52,904 nt of DNA from Gammaproteobacteria bacterium. GTDB taxonomy: Bacteria; Pseudomonadota; Gammaproteobacteria; Pseudomonadales; Oleiphilaceae. Shown here one piece after another: positions 1 through 8,251 of the stretch. The stretch is from the NCBI GenBank assembly GCA_002747055.1, contig PDSQ01000033.1:1-52904 (forward strand). Direction: 5' to 3'. Each line of letters opens with the position of its first letter. The stretch's first letter is position 1. The translations under genes were made by a program, and so were the position numbers. The notes under the pieces were generated by a model. It made no database searches. It saw only the letters and a program-made list of their open reading frames with translations, and was not told the origin of the DNA.

Positions 1-1
1 C

Positions 2-100
2 TGGGACTATTTGACCGACCGTCTTGGTATCGGAAAACAAACCGTTCCCTGGCTACCCGAAATTATCGTTGAGCGGGCGGGTTTCGCCACGGGTTATTGA
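2..100 (+). pseudogene. C-terminal tail of a probable transposase (cut by window edge)
   Basis: An open frame enters from the left edge and ends at TGA 98-100. It encodes 32 residues starting WDYLTDRLG and containing a proline/leucine-rich WLPEII segment. This looks like the extreme C-terminus of DDE transposases, but that is recall rather than a search, and the fragment is too short to name a family. The neighbours on its right are all mobile-element debris, which supports the reading. It could instead be the end of an unrelated gene. Nothing recognisable lies between its stop and the RHS fragment. Confidence 0.3.
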
Positions 101-171
101 GAAGTTACTTTTGGACGGGCTCTAAATTGTTCAGACGATTCCGTAATGATTGTTGCTGACGGCCCAAGCGT

Positions 172-758
172 TCATTCTGCAATAATGCCGCCCGCCCCAT
201 CAGTGACTTTGATCAGCCGTTCCCGGGTATCGTAATGGTAGCGAATGTCCGGGCTGGCACCAGTGGTGTCGGTTCCTTGACTGATAAGCTGCCCATTGTC
301 ATCGTAATGGTAATAGGTATTCTCTTTGCATGTCAGTTGGTTGGCATCGTTGTAATCATAGGTTTCCGAGGATTGTGTGTTTTTGGTATGACTCAGTCGA
401 TTGGCCACCCCGTCGTAGGTAAACTGTTCGCTATACAGCGGGACATCCTGGCCGGTGCCGGATTCTGCCGTTTTTTCGGATGCATTCAGCCGATACAGGG
501 AATCGTAGCTGTACTGGTAGTCGCGGTGTACGCCATCCTGGTTCAGGATATTGCTGACCTGACCATAGCTGTAGCGCACCTGTTCCAGTAGCGCTTCGGC
601 AGGGGTGTACAGGCCGTTTTCTGTTAGCCTTTGCAAGCCATCGTAGTGGTGTCGTATGGTCGTGCCCCCCGGCAGGGTGATCCACTTCGGCTGCTGCTAT
701 TGGTACTCATTACAGTCCGTACCCTGGGGGCCGATTCCTTATCGTGACCGGCTTTGTA
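172..758 (-). pseudogene. RHS/YD-repeat protein fragment
   Basis: The frame from 636 to 172 encodes 154 residues with at least five YD-type repeats (for example YQYSYDSLYRL, FTYDGVANRL, YHYDDNGQL), the hallmark of RHS and wall-associated proteins. The same frame continues upstream with WITLPGGTT, a typical RHS inter-repeat segment, but a TAG interrupts it near 686 and there is no start or signal sequence. RHS proteins are normally well over 1000 residues, so this is an internal piece. It stops at TGA 172-174 without a toxin tip. Its 5' side abuts an IS3 remnant, so an insertion or deletion probably cut the gene. Confidence 0.7.
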
Positions 759-968
759 CCCACTTCCCCCCAACAGCTGCTTCTTCCAGGTGTTCACCTG
801 GCTGGGGTGTACCTCAAATTCTGCGGTAATCTCATTCACCGTTCGGTGCCTTTGATAGCCTCAATGGCTACTTTTGCTTTAAACTCTGATTTAAATGATT
901 TACGTTTTATGCTCGCCCCTTTCAACCGTGTTTCTATTTTAACTCACTGTCTCGATTTCGGGGACCAC
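759..968 (-). mobile_element. IS3-family remnant (orfA fragment plus one terminus)
   Basis: Two adjacent minus-strand frames together spell the N-terminus of an IS3-type OrfA. The first, from about 910, carries KRKSFKSEFKAKVAIEAIKG. The second, from 839, carries NEITAEFEVHPSQVNTWKKQ, the helix-turn-helix segment. They are separated by a frameshift near 840. The segment ends at TGGTCCCC (complement of 960-967), which looks like an IS3-family terminal repeat. OrfB and the other end are missing. The remnant lies inside a recombinase gene on one side and is fused to RHS sequence on the other. Confidence 0.65.
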
Positions 969-1104
969 TATAGTAAAGCCCGCTGCTACGACGAGTGGCT
1001 CGGTAATAGGCATCGATCGTCGAATTTGCCTTGCCTTGACGAATCGATGCGTTAGTCTGTTTTTGGTACAGTGAATTAAAACGTTTTTGCGGTGCTTTGT
1101 CCAT
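969..1104 (-). pseudogene. 5' fragment of a tyrosine recombinase/integrase gene
   Basis: From ATG at 1104 the frame reads MDKAPQKRFNSLYQK and then RQGKANSTIDAYYRATRR. This is the start of the SAM-like core-binding domain found at the N-terminus of site-specific tyrosine recombinases that accompany mobile elements. About 45 codons remain before the frame runs into the IS3 terminus near 968. The catalytic domain with its R-H-R-Y residues is absent, so no active enzyme can be made. Confidence 0.55.
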
Positions 1105-1268
1105 GGAATAATGCCTCAGTGATCGCACATCGGTATAATGCGCGTAAAGGCACTATTGCTGAGTGGCTATTGGATGTTTACTGTATGGTATCAATCTGCC
1201 GCGTAGTGGCTTCGTTCAACGACTATAATAACTACAATAATATAACTACCACAACTAAAGAGGAAGGT

Positions 1269-2258
1269 ATGAAGCGAGTTGAGCATTCTCGAACTATGAT
1301 ATCACTTTCAGCCACGGTTTTTCTTCTTGTAGTATTGGCGCTCCCTTTCCAGGCCAGCTACGCGAATCAGACAGCAACGCAGAAGTTTGTCGATAAGCTG
1401 GTTAAAACGTACGCTTTTGATGAAAAGTGGTTATCGGAGTACTTGGCACAAGCAGAAACCAAAACCAGTATCCTGGAAGCGATGAGCAGACCGGCCGAGA
1501 AGGTGCTCGAGTGGAAGGACTATCGAAAAATATTTTTGACTGATAATCGTATCAGGCTCGGCAAGGCGTTTCTGAAAAAATACAAGAAGTCATTCGACAA
1601 AGCGGAAAAGGAAATAGGCGTTCCTCGCGAGATCATTGCCGCTATTATTGGCGTTGAAACCCGCTATGGAAAGAACAAAGGCAATTATAGAGTGTTGGAT
1701 GCACTTTCGACTCTGGCCTTTGCTTACCCCCCCAGGAGTCAGTTTTTCACTTCGGAGCTGGAACACTTTTTCTTGTTGGTGCGGGAGCAGGGCTTTGACC
1801 CTTTGGCGGTGAAGGGATCGTACGCCGGCGCGATGGGATATGGTCAGTTTATCCCAAGTAGCTATCGATACTATGCCATTGATTTTGATGGTGATGGTGT
1901 GGTGGATATCCTGGATAACCCTGTCGATGCTATTGGCAGTGTCGCCAATTATTTTCGTAAACACAAATGGAAAAAGGGAGCACCAATCGCTGAGAAGGCC
2001 ACAGTAGCAGGCAAGCATTACGAAAAGTTGCTACACACCCAATTGAAACCCCAATATAAAGTGGCGGATCTGAGTAAAAATGGTGTCCGGGTTAATGGTA
2101 AGCTGGATGCGGAAGAACCCATCCGGCTGATGAAGTTGGTTGGAACAGCCGGTGACGAGTTCTGGGTTGGTCTGCATAACTTCTATGTAATTACCCGATA
2201 CAACCATAGTGAAATGTATGCGATGGCGGTGTATCAATTGGCGAAACAGCTGCATTAA
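1269..2258 (+). CDS. mltB: lytic murein transglycosylase B
   Basis: Periplasmic lytic transglycosylase that cleaves the MurNAc-GlcNAc bond of peptidoglycan with 1,6-anhydro product. The ATG at 1269 follows a strong GAGGAAGG ribosome site; frames open further upstream lack one. The 329-residue product has a Sec signal (hydrophobic 10-27, ending around ASYA at 30-32) and the MltB fold. The catalytic glutamate is E130 in GVETRYGKN, followed by the conserved GAMGYGQFIPSSY. There is no lipobox cysteine, so it is probably the soluble, SltB1-like form. rlpA starts 3 bp after its stop. In pseudomonads rodA and pbpA sit upstream; here mobile-DNA debris replaces them. Confidence 0.93.
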   Translation: MKRVEHSRTMISLSATVFLLVVLALPFQASYANQTATQKFVDKLVKTYAFDEKWLSEYLAQAETKTSILEAMSRPAEKVLEWKDYRKIFLTDNRIRLGKAFLKKYKKSFDKAEKEIGVPREIIAAIIGVETRYGKNKGNYRVLDALSTLAFAYPPRSQFFTSELEHFFLLVREQGFDPLAVKGSYAGAMGYGQFIPSSYRYYAIDFDGDGVVDILDNPVDAIGSVANYFRKHKWKKGAPIAEKATVAGKHYEKLLHTQLKPQYKVADLSKNGVRVNGKLDAEEPIRLMKLVGTAGDEFWVGLHNFYVITRYNHSEMYAMAVYQLAKQLH

Positions 2259-2261
2259 AAA

Positions 2262-3107
2262 ATGTACTCGGAATTTAGCGTCTTGCGAAAAACGGTCTTG
2301 TTTTGGTTCTTGGTTTGTTTGGGTGTCGTCCAGAACGGTTGCGTGCAATCTCGTTACACGCTGCACCAGGACGGAGCGCCGGAAGGTGAGTTCGATGCAT
2401 CGAATGTACCTGATGCGGTTCCCCGGTTTGAAGTGCGCACCATTGCCGGAAACAAAAGCCCGTATACCGTGAATGGGAAAAGTTACTGGATCATGGACGA
2501 ATCCGTTGCGTATTTAGAACGGGGTATCGGTTCCTGGTATGGTCGGAAGTTTCATGGTTATAGAACGTCGAATGGTGAAGTCTACAATATGTATGGAATG
2601 ACAGCCGCTCACAAAACTCTACCGATTCCTTCTTATGTGAGGGTAACCAATTTAGCGAACGGCAAGGTTGTCGTGGTGAGGGTGAATGATCGGGGGCCGT
2701 TTCATGAAGGTCGAATTATCGATTTGTCTTTTGCCGCAGCCAAGAAGCTGGGCTATTCCGACAAAGGGGTCGCTCAACTGGAAGTCGAGTTGTTGCCTAT
2801 GCCTTCAATCGACAAAATTATCAAACCGGAGGCTTTGGTTGACGGGTCTGAATTCGCTCCTGGTTCCGGTCAATTTTTTTTGCAGGTTGGTGCCTATAAA
2901 AGCCAATCGGCGGCACTTTCTGTTAAGCGAGAGATTAGGCAAATGCTTGATGCCCCTGTTTTTATTCTAAAGTCGGGCTCGTCATCCAATATGATTTATC
3001 GGGTGAGGGCAGGGCCGTACCAGCGCAAATCAACCGCTGAATTTGCACGGCAGAAATTACTAAAGCACCATGATAGCGTACCTTTTGTGGTAGCTGGTGA
3101 AAGTTGA
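2262..3107 (+). CDS. rlpA: septal ring lytic transglycosylase RlpA (SPOR lipoprotein)
   Basis: Outer-membrane lipoprotein that cleaves denuded glycan strands at the septum. The 281 residues begin with a hydrophobic signal and a lipobox-like QNGC (Cys27). The double-psi beta-barrel domain follows, with GIGSWYGRKFHGYRTSNGE and the VNDRGPFHEGRIIDLS segment that carries the catalytic region. A C-terminal SPOR domain (about 205-280, starting FFLQVGAYKSQ) binds denuded septal peptidoglycan. It starts 3 bp after mltB and is probably co-transcribed. The usual partner dacA follows only after a 303-bp gap. Confidence 0.92.
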   Translation: MYSEFSVLRKTVLFWFLVCLGVVQNGCVQSRYTLHQDGAPEGEFDASNVPDAVPRFEVRTIAGNKSPYTVNGKSYWIMDESVAYLERGIGSWYGRKFHGYRTSNGEVYNMYGMTAAHKTLPIPSYVRVTNLANGKVVVVRVNDRGPFHEGRIIDLSFAAAKKLGYSDKGVAQLEVELLPMPSIDKIIKPEALVDGSEFAPGSGQFFLQVGAYKSQSAALSVKREIRQMLDAPVFILKSGSSSNMIYRVRAGPYQRKSTAEFARQKLLKHHDSVPFVVAGES

Positions 3108-3410
3108 ATAACCGGTATTTCCGGGGCGGGTTACCGGATAACCCAAATTCCTGAGTAGGGGCACCGTAATACGAGACTTGTATGTACAGTTCTTCGAGAG
3201 GAATGAGGTGAAAGCCTCGCCTTACTCGATATCTTGCTATTTACCTTGTTTGTTACTTCGCAAACCACTATGCAGTCAAGGCTTCTTTTTTCTTGTGATT
3301 TTTTATTCAGGGATCGGGGGATAAGGTGATTGTTCACGTTGAATCATGTAGTATTTGCAATCGAAGATATTGATCAAAGCAAACTTTTTTATTGAAGTAA
3401 TACATTTTTT
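3108..3410. other. rlpA-dacA spacer holding an intron relic
   Basis: No credible gene is present. A short hairpin (GGGTTA 3128-3133 with TAACCC 3139-3144) follows the rlpA stop without a T-run. The stretch 3157-3230 resembles a group II intron 3' end and has its own entry. The AT-rich part after 3290 probably holds the dacA promoter; no clear -35/-10 pair was assigned. Confidence 0.5.
3157..3230 (+). mobile_element. possible 3' end (domains V-VI) of a group II intron
   Basis: The segment contains ACGAGAC, GTACAGTTCT, CGAGAGG and a GAGGTGAAAGCCTC hairpin, and it ends CCTTACTCGAT. This order resembles bacterial group II intron 3' ends: domain V beginning GAGC and ending GGTTC, a GAGAGG linker, a GTGAA-containing domain VI, and an ACTCGAY terminus. 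Domain V looks decayed, because the distal stem is shortened and the catalytic AGC is changed to AGA. No reverse transcriptase frame or 5' GUGYG end was found nearby. The call is pattern recall, not a covariance search. Confidence 0.45.
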
Positions 3411-4625
3411 ATGAAAATCACATGCGCCTATACCTTGTTCCGGCCTGAGCGACCTGATAACGATGTTAATTGGTTCGTATTTATGGTTTTACTGTTTTTT
3501 ATCTTGTTCTCTACAGTCGCGATGGCCGATAGTCCGGCTCTAATACCTTCACCTCCGCAAGTCAATGCCAAGTCTTATATTCTGATGGATGCATCGAGTG
3601 GCGAGATCATTGTCGAAAAAAATGCGGATGAAAGGTTGCCTCCGGCGAGTTTGACCAAAATGATGACATCCTACATCGTTGAATACGAAGCTCAACGTGG
3701 CAATATATCAATGGATGATCAGGTGTTGATCAGTGTCAATGCCTGGAAGACCGGCGGTTCCAAAATGTTTATCAAAGAAGGAACGCATGTGTCGCTGCAG
3801 GATTTGTTGCGTGGCATTGTCATTCAAAGTGGTAACGATGCCAGTATAGCGGTGGCTGAACATATCGCGGGCAGTGAAGATACATTTGCAGATATTATGA
3901 ATCAGCATGCCAAGCTGCTGAAAATGGAGAACTCCAGTTTTCGCAATGCAACCGGGCTTCCGTCAGAAGGTCATTACTCATCGGCGCGAGACCTGGCACT
4001 GTTGGCGAAAGCGATCATAGTCGATTTTCACGATCATTATTCCTTGTATAAAGAAAAGTACTTTACCTATAACAAAATCCGGCAACCCAATCGAAACCGT
4101 CTTTTATGGCGGGACAAGTCAGTGGACGGGCTGAAAACTGGGCATACCGATGCGGCAGGTTTTTGTCTGGTTGCATCTGCTGTACGCGATAATATGCGTT
4201 TGATCAGTGTGGTAATGGGTGCGAAGAGTGAAGAAGCCCGAGCCAGGGAAACACAAAAACTTTTGAACTATGGTTTTCGTTACTACGCAAGCATTGCCCC
4301 GTATCAATCCGGCGTCGAGTTGACGAAAACAAAAATATGGGGCGGGATGACTGAACAAGTGAAATTGGGTTTGGCCAATGATGTCTTTATTACCATTCAA
4401 AAAGGTCAGAAAGAAAATCTGCAAACCTCATTGGAGATCGAAGACTATATTGAAGCACCAGTCAATACAGGGGATGTGTTGGGTTCTTTGAAAATTCAAC
4501 TGGGAGAAGATGTATTGGTCGAAGAGTCGCTTCTGGCATTGGAGCCGGTTACCGAGGCCGGCTTTTTCAAGCGTCTCTGGGATATGATCAAGCTGTTTTT
4601 TGTTCAGCTGTTTGCGTCCTCCTGA
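3411..4625 (+). CDS. dacA: D-alanyl-D-alanine carboxypeptidase (penicillin-binding protein 5/6 type)
   Basis: Removes the terminal D-Ala from peptidoglycan pentapeptides. The 404 residues carry all three active-site motifs: SLTK (Ser80, Lys83), SGN (140-142) and KTG (242-244). A signal peptide ends near AMA (37-39), and a C-terminal amphipathic helix (FFKRLWDMIKLFF) anchors the enzyme to the periplasmic face of the inner membrane, as in PBP5. The start at 3411 gives a long charged N-region before the signal; ATG 3483 (MVLLFF) would give a more usual signal length and is a real alternative. ybeD and lipB follow in the classical order. Confidence 0.93.
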   Translation: MKITCAYTLFRPERPDNDVNWFVFMVLLFFILFSTVAMADSPALIPSPPQVNAKSYILMDASSGEIIVEKNADERLPPASLTKMMTSYIVEYEAQRGNISMDDQVLISVNAWKTGGSKMFIKEGTHVSLQDLLRGIVIQSGNDASIAVAEHIAGSEDTFADIMNQHAKLLKMENSSFRNATGLPSEGHYSSARDLALLAKAIIVDFHDHYSLYKEKYFTYNKIRQPNRNRLLWRDKSVDGLKTGHTDAAGFCLVASAVRDNMRLISVVMGAKSEEARARETQKLLNYGFRYYASIAPYQSGVELTKTKIWGGMTEQVKLGLANDVFITIQKGQKENLQTSLEIEDYIEAPVNTGDVLGSLKIQLGEDVLVEESLLALEPVTEAGFFKRLWDMIKLFFVQLFASS

Positions 4626-4694
4626 TTAAAATACAGATATATCGTTTCGATGCTGAATTTAGATTTTAGAATTTACCAGTGAAAGCGGTCAGCC

Positions 4695-4964
4695 ATGTCG
4701 CAACAAGAACCCCCCAAAATAGCGTTTCCCTGTGACTATCCCATCAAGGTGATCGGTGATGGTGTGCCAGACTTTAAAGATTTCGTTATTCGCACGATCC
4801 AAGGCCATGCGCCGGATCTGGATACCGATCAAGTTAATTTAAATGCCAGTAAAAATGGCAAGTACCTTTCTGTTCGTTTAACCATCGTCGCTACGGGTGA
4901 GGTACAACTCAAGAAAATCTTTGCAGACCTTAAGGCCAGTGGCCGGGTGCATATGGTGCTATGA
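4695..4964 (+). CDS. ybeD: DUF493 family protein YbeD
   Basis: Small (89-residue) cytoplasmic protein of the YbeD/DUF493 family, an ACT-like alpha/beta fold of undefined function conserved between dacA and lipB in gammaproteobacteria. The family start [13 protein letters not shown] and the VRLTIVATG strand are visible. Its stop overlaps the lipB start by 4 bp (ATGA), so translation is probably coupled. A role in regulating lipoylation has been suggested from context only. Confidence 0.9.
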   Translation: MSQQEPPKIAFPCDYPIKVIGDGVPDFKDFVIRTIQGHAPDLDTDQVNLNASKNGKYLSVRLTIVATGEVQLKKIFADLKASGRVHMVL

Positions 4965-5662
4965 CATTGCCTTCATACGCTACTTCTCCCCCGAATTTCT
5001 CCTGGCGAGACTGCCTTGTTGTACGCCGGTTTGCAACACTCCCTTACCAGCCGGTTTGGCAAGCGATGCAGACGTTCACCAAAAACCGGTCTGAGTCGAC
5101 ACCTGATGAGCTATGGCTATTGCAGCATCAACCGGTGTTTACCCAGGGGCAGGCGGGTAAACCGGAGCATATTCTTGTTCCAGGAGATATACCCGTAGTT
5201 CAGGTGGATAGAGGCGGTCAGGTTACTTATCACGGCCCAGGCCAGCTGGTTGGCTATATTCTTGTTGACTTGGCTCGTCAGAAAATCGGAACACGGGATC
5301 TGGTATCGGCAATTGAAAACACGGTGATAGCGACGCTGGCGAGTTTTGGTGTTTGCGCCAAGGCCAGGCAGGATGCGCCTGGGGTGTATGTCGGTGCAAA
5401 GAAAATCGCTTCTTTGGGCTTGCGCGTGATTCGTGGTAGGTCTTTTCACGGTTTATCACTAAATGTCATTGGTGACTTGAGCCCTTTTCAACGTATCAAT
5501 CCTTGTGGCTACCAAGGGCTGGAAATGGTAAAGCTCGAGGATTTGGTCGCCGATATTGATTTCACGTCTGTCTTAGATGAATTGCTAAAGCAATTCATTC
5601 GCGTCATGGGGTATAATTCGTCACGTATTGAGATGGGGCTACCTCGCATCATTTGTGAATAA
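4961..5662 (+). CDS. lipB: octanoyl-[acyl carrier protein]:protein transferase LipB
   Basis: Transfers octanoate from acyl carrier protein to the lipoyl domains of 2-oxoacid dehydrogenases and GcvH, the first step of lipoate synthesis. The 233-residue sequence has the signature [12 protein letters not shown] (84-95), the substrate lysine in GAKKIASLG (147-148) and the catalytic cysteine in INPCGYQG (Cys182). It starts inside the ybeD stop. lipA follows 100 bp later, so both steps of the pathway are encoded together. Confidence 0.95.
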   Translation: MTLPSYATSPPNFSWRDCLVVRRFATLPYQPVWQAMQTFTKNRSESTPDELWLLQHQPVFTQGQAGKPEHILVPGDIPVVQVDRGGQVTYHGPGQLVGYILVDLARQKIGTRDLVSAIENTVIATLASFGVCAKARQDAPGVYVGAKKIASLGLRVIRGRSFHGLSLNVIGDLSPFQRINPCGYQGLEMVKLEDLVADIDFTSVLDELLKQFIRVMGYNSSRIEMGLPRIICE

Positions 5663-5762
5663 CTTTTTCGTAAGAGGTGAAGTGAGTCGGCGACCTGGAT
5701 GAGTGGTGGCTTATTGGGTCGGCCCTGAAAATGTATCAATGAATGAGTGAGAGCTTAACATC

Positions 5763-6752
5763 GTGTCAAACAATAAAAAAGTTGAACTAAGTCAACCCGC
5801 CAAACCCAGGAGGTTGGTAGCCGGTGAGAAACTGCGAGGTGCGGACAAAGTCGCTCGCAACCCGGTCAAGATTATCGCAACAGACAAGCCGGCCAGAAAG
5901 CCCGAGTGGATTCGGGTTCGTATGCCGGGGACAACTCGTATCAACAATATCAAAGCCAAATTACGCCAGCATAAATTGCACACGGTTTGTGAAGAAGCGG
6001 CCTGCCCCAATTTGGGTGAGTGTTTTGGTGGAGGTACCGCCACTTTTATGATTATGGGGGATATATGCACGCGCCGTTGCCCCTTTTGTGATGTCGCTCA
6101 TGGCAGGCCCAAACCGTTGGATGAAAACGAACCTGCCAACCTAGCGCAGGCCATTTCCGAGATGGCACTGAAATATGTCGTCATTACTTCCGTCGATAGA
6201 GATGATCTTCGAGATGGAGGTGCCCAGCACTTTGCCAACTGTATTAGTGAAACCCGGGCGCAATGCACCGCGATCGACATCGAAATCCTGGTTCCAGACT
6301 TTAGGGGCCGTATGGACGTTGCAGTCGATATCTTGACCAGGAATCCGCCAGATGTATTCAATCATAACCTGGAAACAATACCACGCCTTTACCCGAAAGC
6401 CAGACCCGGTGCTGATTACGCCTGGTCACTGTCGCTACTCAAAAACTACAAGGCTCGAAATCCCGAGGTTACGACTAAGTCAGGCTTGATGCTCGGACTG
6501 GGTGAGGAAATTGGCGAAGTTGAAGCTGTGATGGCGGATCTGCGCAGGCATGATGTGGATATGCTTACGCTGGGACAGTATCTGCAACCCAGCGGTGATC
6601 ACTTGCCGGTAGAGAGGTATGTGACACCGGAAGAGTTTAAGCATCTTGGCAGGCTAGGCGAAACTATGGGTTTTAAGCGTGTTGCCAGTGCGCCGCTGGT
6701 TCGTTCATCTTACCACGCCGACTTGCAGGCAAAAGGACACAAAGTTTGCTGA
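5763..6752 (+). CDS. lipA: lipoyl synthase LipA (radical SAM)
   Basis: Inserts two sulfurs into the octanoyl chain left by LipB. The auxiliary cluster cysteines are C76, C81 and C87 ([12 protein letters not shown]), the radical-SAM cluster cysteines are C102, C106 and C109 (CTRRCPFC), and the conserved RSSYHA ends the protein. The 329-residue length is normal. The start is GTG at 5763, because the first internal ATG would remove conserved sequence. The TGA overlaps the next gene's ATG by one base (TGATG), coupling lipA to the AarF-type kinase gene. Confidence 0.95.
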   Translation: MSNNKKVELSQPAKPRRLVAGEKLRGADKVARNPVKIIATDKPARKPEWIRVRMPGTTRINNIKAKLRQHKLHTVCEEAACPNLGECFGGGTATFMIMGDICTRRCPFCDVAHGRPKPLDENEPANLAQAISEMALKYVVITSVDRDDLRDGGAQHFANCISETRAQCTAIDIEILVPDFRGRMDVAVDILTRNPPDVFNHNLETIPRLYPKARPGADYAWSLSLLKNYKARNPEVTTKSGLMLGLGEEIGEVEAVMADLRRHDVDMLTLGQYLQPSGDHLPVERYVTPEEFKHLGRLGETMGFKRVASAPLVRSSYHADLQAKGHKVC

Positions 6753-8143
6753 TGGATTCGAAAACAACCAGATCCAGATCAGTCTCCCGTATTAAAACTG
6801 GTAGTTTTGAGCGTCGACTTAGCTTGACCAAGGCTGGTCTTTTTGCCGGCACACGTATGGCTACACATACCGCTCTTGGTGTGTTTTCGGGGAAGGAAAC
6901 AAGACAGGCCAAGCGCAAGGCAATGCTTTCAAAGCAGGCGGCTTTCCTGGTGGAAGAGCTTGGCAAGCTAAAGGGAAGTGTGGTGAAAATTGGGCAGGTA
7001 ATGGCTCTCTATGGTGAGCATTTTTTGCCGGTCGAAGTGACCGAAGCCCTGCATACCCTTGAAGACAAAACCGTCTCTCTGGATTGGCCAGCTATTCATC
7101 AGGTATTGTATCGTGAGCTGGGCGATGCCAGGCTTGGGCAACTGGATATTGAACAAGAACCGATTGGCGCAGCCTCGTTGGGGCAGGTACACAGAGCGAG
7201 ACGCCTATCGGACAATCGACAGATCTGTCTAAAAATCCAGTATCCTGGAGTGGCAGAGGCCGTTGATTCGGATCTAGATGCTGTCGCCCGGTTATTGAAA
7301 TTGGCCAAAGTCGTTTCATTTGGCCCTGATTTTGATGAATGGTTAAAAGAAGTTCGTCAGATGATGCATCGTGAGGTGGACTATCTGCTTGAAGCAGATA
7401 CAACCTGCCGTTTTCGCGAAATGCTGACTGATGATGATCGTTTTATTGTGCCAAAAGTGTATAAAGAATACTCCACTGCACATGTGATGGCGACCAGTTT
7501 CGAGTCTGGGTTGCCTGTGACAAGTGATGAGGTTCAGCAGTTATCCCAGGCGCGTCGAAACTATCTGGCCCGGGCTTCGTTAGAGTTGTTCTTGCGCGAG
7601 ATGTACGACTGGAAAGAATTGCAGACAGACCCGAATTTTGGTAACTACCGCATTCGGCTGGCCAATAATCCGGATGGGTTGGATCGAATCGTTCTTTTGG
7701 ATTTTGGGGCTGTACAGAAATATTCCGACGCAATTCTGGGTCCGGTATGCAAAATGATCAAAGCCTCGTATTATCAGGATCTGGCGAGCGTTATCGAAGG
7801 TGGCGTTCAGCTTAAGTTTATGCGGGCAAATTGGCCTTCTCCGGTACTGGAAGAGTTTGGTAAAGTATGTATGGCTGTTCTGGAACCGCTCGCCGCATCC
7901 AAAATGAATGCCCCCAAGGGCGCGCTAAACAGTATGGGCCAATATCGCTGGAAGCAAAGTGATTTGCCCGGTCGCGTTGCCAAGCGTGCGGCAGTTTCGG
8001 CGATTAACCGTTATTTTAAAGTCCCGCCTAAAGAATTCGTGTTCTTAAATAGAAAACTGGTCGGTGTTTATACCTTTATCTCCGTTTTGGGTGCGGAGTT
8101 TAACGGGGAAGATATTTTACTTAAATTTATAGATGTGAAATAA
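6752..8143 (+). CDS. AarF/ABC1/UbiB-family atypical kinase
   Basis: Member of the ABC1/ADCK/UbiB family of atypical protein-kinase-like ATPases. The 463 residues show the family KxGQ motif (KIGQ, 79-82), the alanine-rich nucleotide loop AASLGQVH (140-147), the likely ATP lysine K161, and the TDPNFGNY and LLDFGA catalytic/metal motifs. No C-terminal membrane anchor like that of UbiB is evident, and ubiE/ubiJ are not nearby, so it is probably a paralogue rather than UbiB. I chose ATG 6752, overlapping the lipA stop; TTG 6746 is possible. The substrate is unknown. Being translationally tied to lipA is unusual. Confidence 0.85.
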   Translation: MDSKTTRSRSVSRIKTGSFERRLSLTKAGLFAGTRMATHTALGVFSGKETRQAKRKAMLSKQAAFLVEELGKLKGSVVKIGQVMALYGEHFLPVEVTEALHTLEDKTVSLDWPAIHQVLYRELGDARLGQLDIEQEPIGAASLGQVHRARRLSDNRQICLKIQYPGVAEAVDSDLDAVARLLKLAKVVSFGPDFDEWLKEVRQMMHREVDYLLEADTTCRFREMLTDDDRFIVPKVYKEYSTAHVMATSFESGLPVTSDEVQQLSQARRNYLARASLELFLREMYDWKELQTDPNFGNYRIRLANNPDGLDRIVLLDFGAVQKYSDAILGPVCKMIKASYYQDLASVIEGGVQLKFMRANWPSPVLEEFGKVCMAVLEPLAASKMNAPKGALNSMGQYRWKQSDLPGRVAKRAAVSAINRYFKVPPKEFVFLNRKLVGVYTFISVLGAEFNGEDILLKFIDVK

Positions 8144-8147
8144 GGCG

Positions 8148-8177
8148 AAAAAAACGACCAGCCCGGTAATGCTGGTC
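8148..8177 (-). terminator. intrinsic terminator for the DUF2156 gene
   Basis: On the minus strand a perfect 7-bp stem (GACCAGC/GCTGGTC, arms 8171-8177 and 8156-8162, 8-base loop) is followed by seven T. It lies about 75 bp past the stop of the leftward gene and just after the stop of the converging kinase gene, so the hairpin may serve both. Confidence 0.7.
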
Positions 8178-8251
8178 ATTGAAGTGTCGTTTGTATCCGA
8201 AAAGGCAAAGTCGCTGTTGTATCACTTCGGTGGTGACGTTGCGTCTTTTCG

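Noticed and set aside
235..591. Rightward 118-codon ORF across the RHS fragment
   Set aside because: It is the antisense shadow of YD-repeat coding sequence; no ribosome site or family match.
3131..3337. 68-codon leftward ORF between rlpA and dacA
   Set aside because: It lies across the intron-like relic, and its Ser/Arg-rich translation has no family character.
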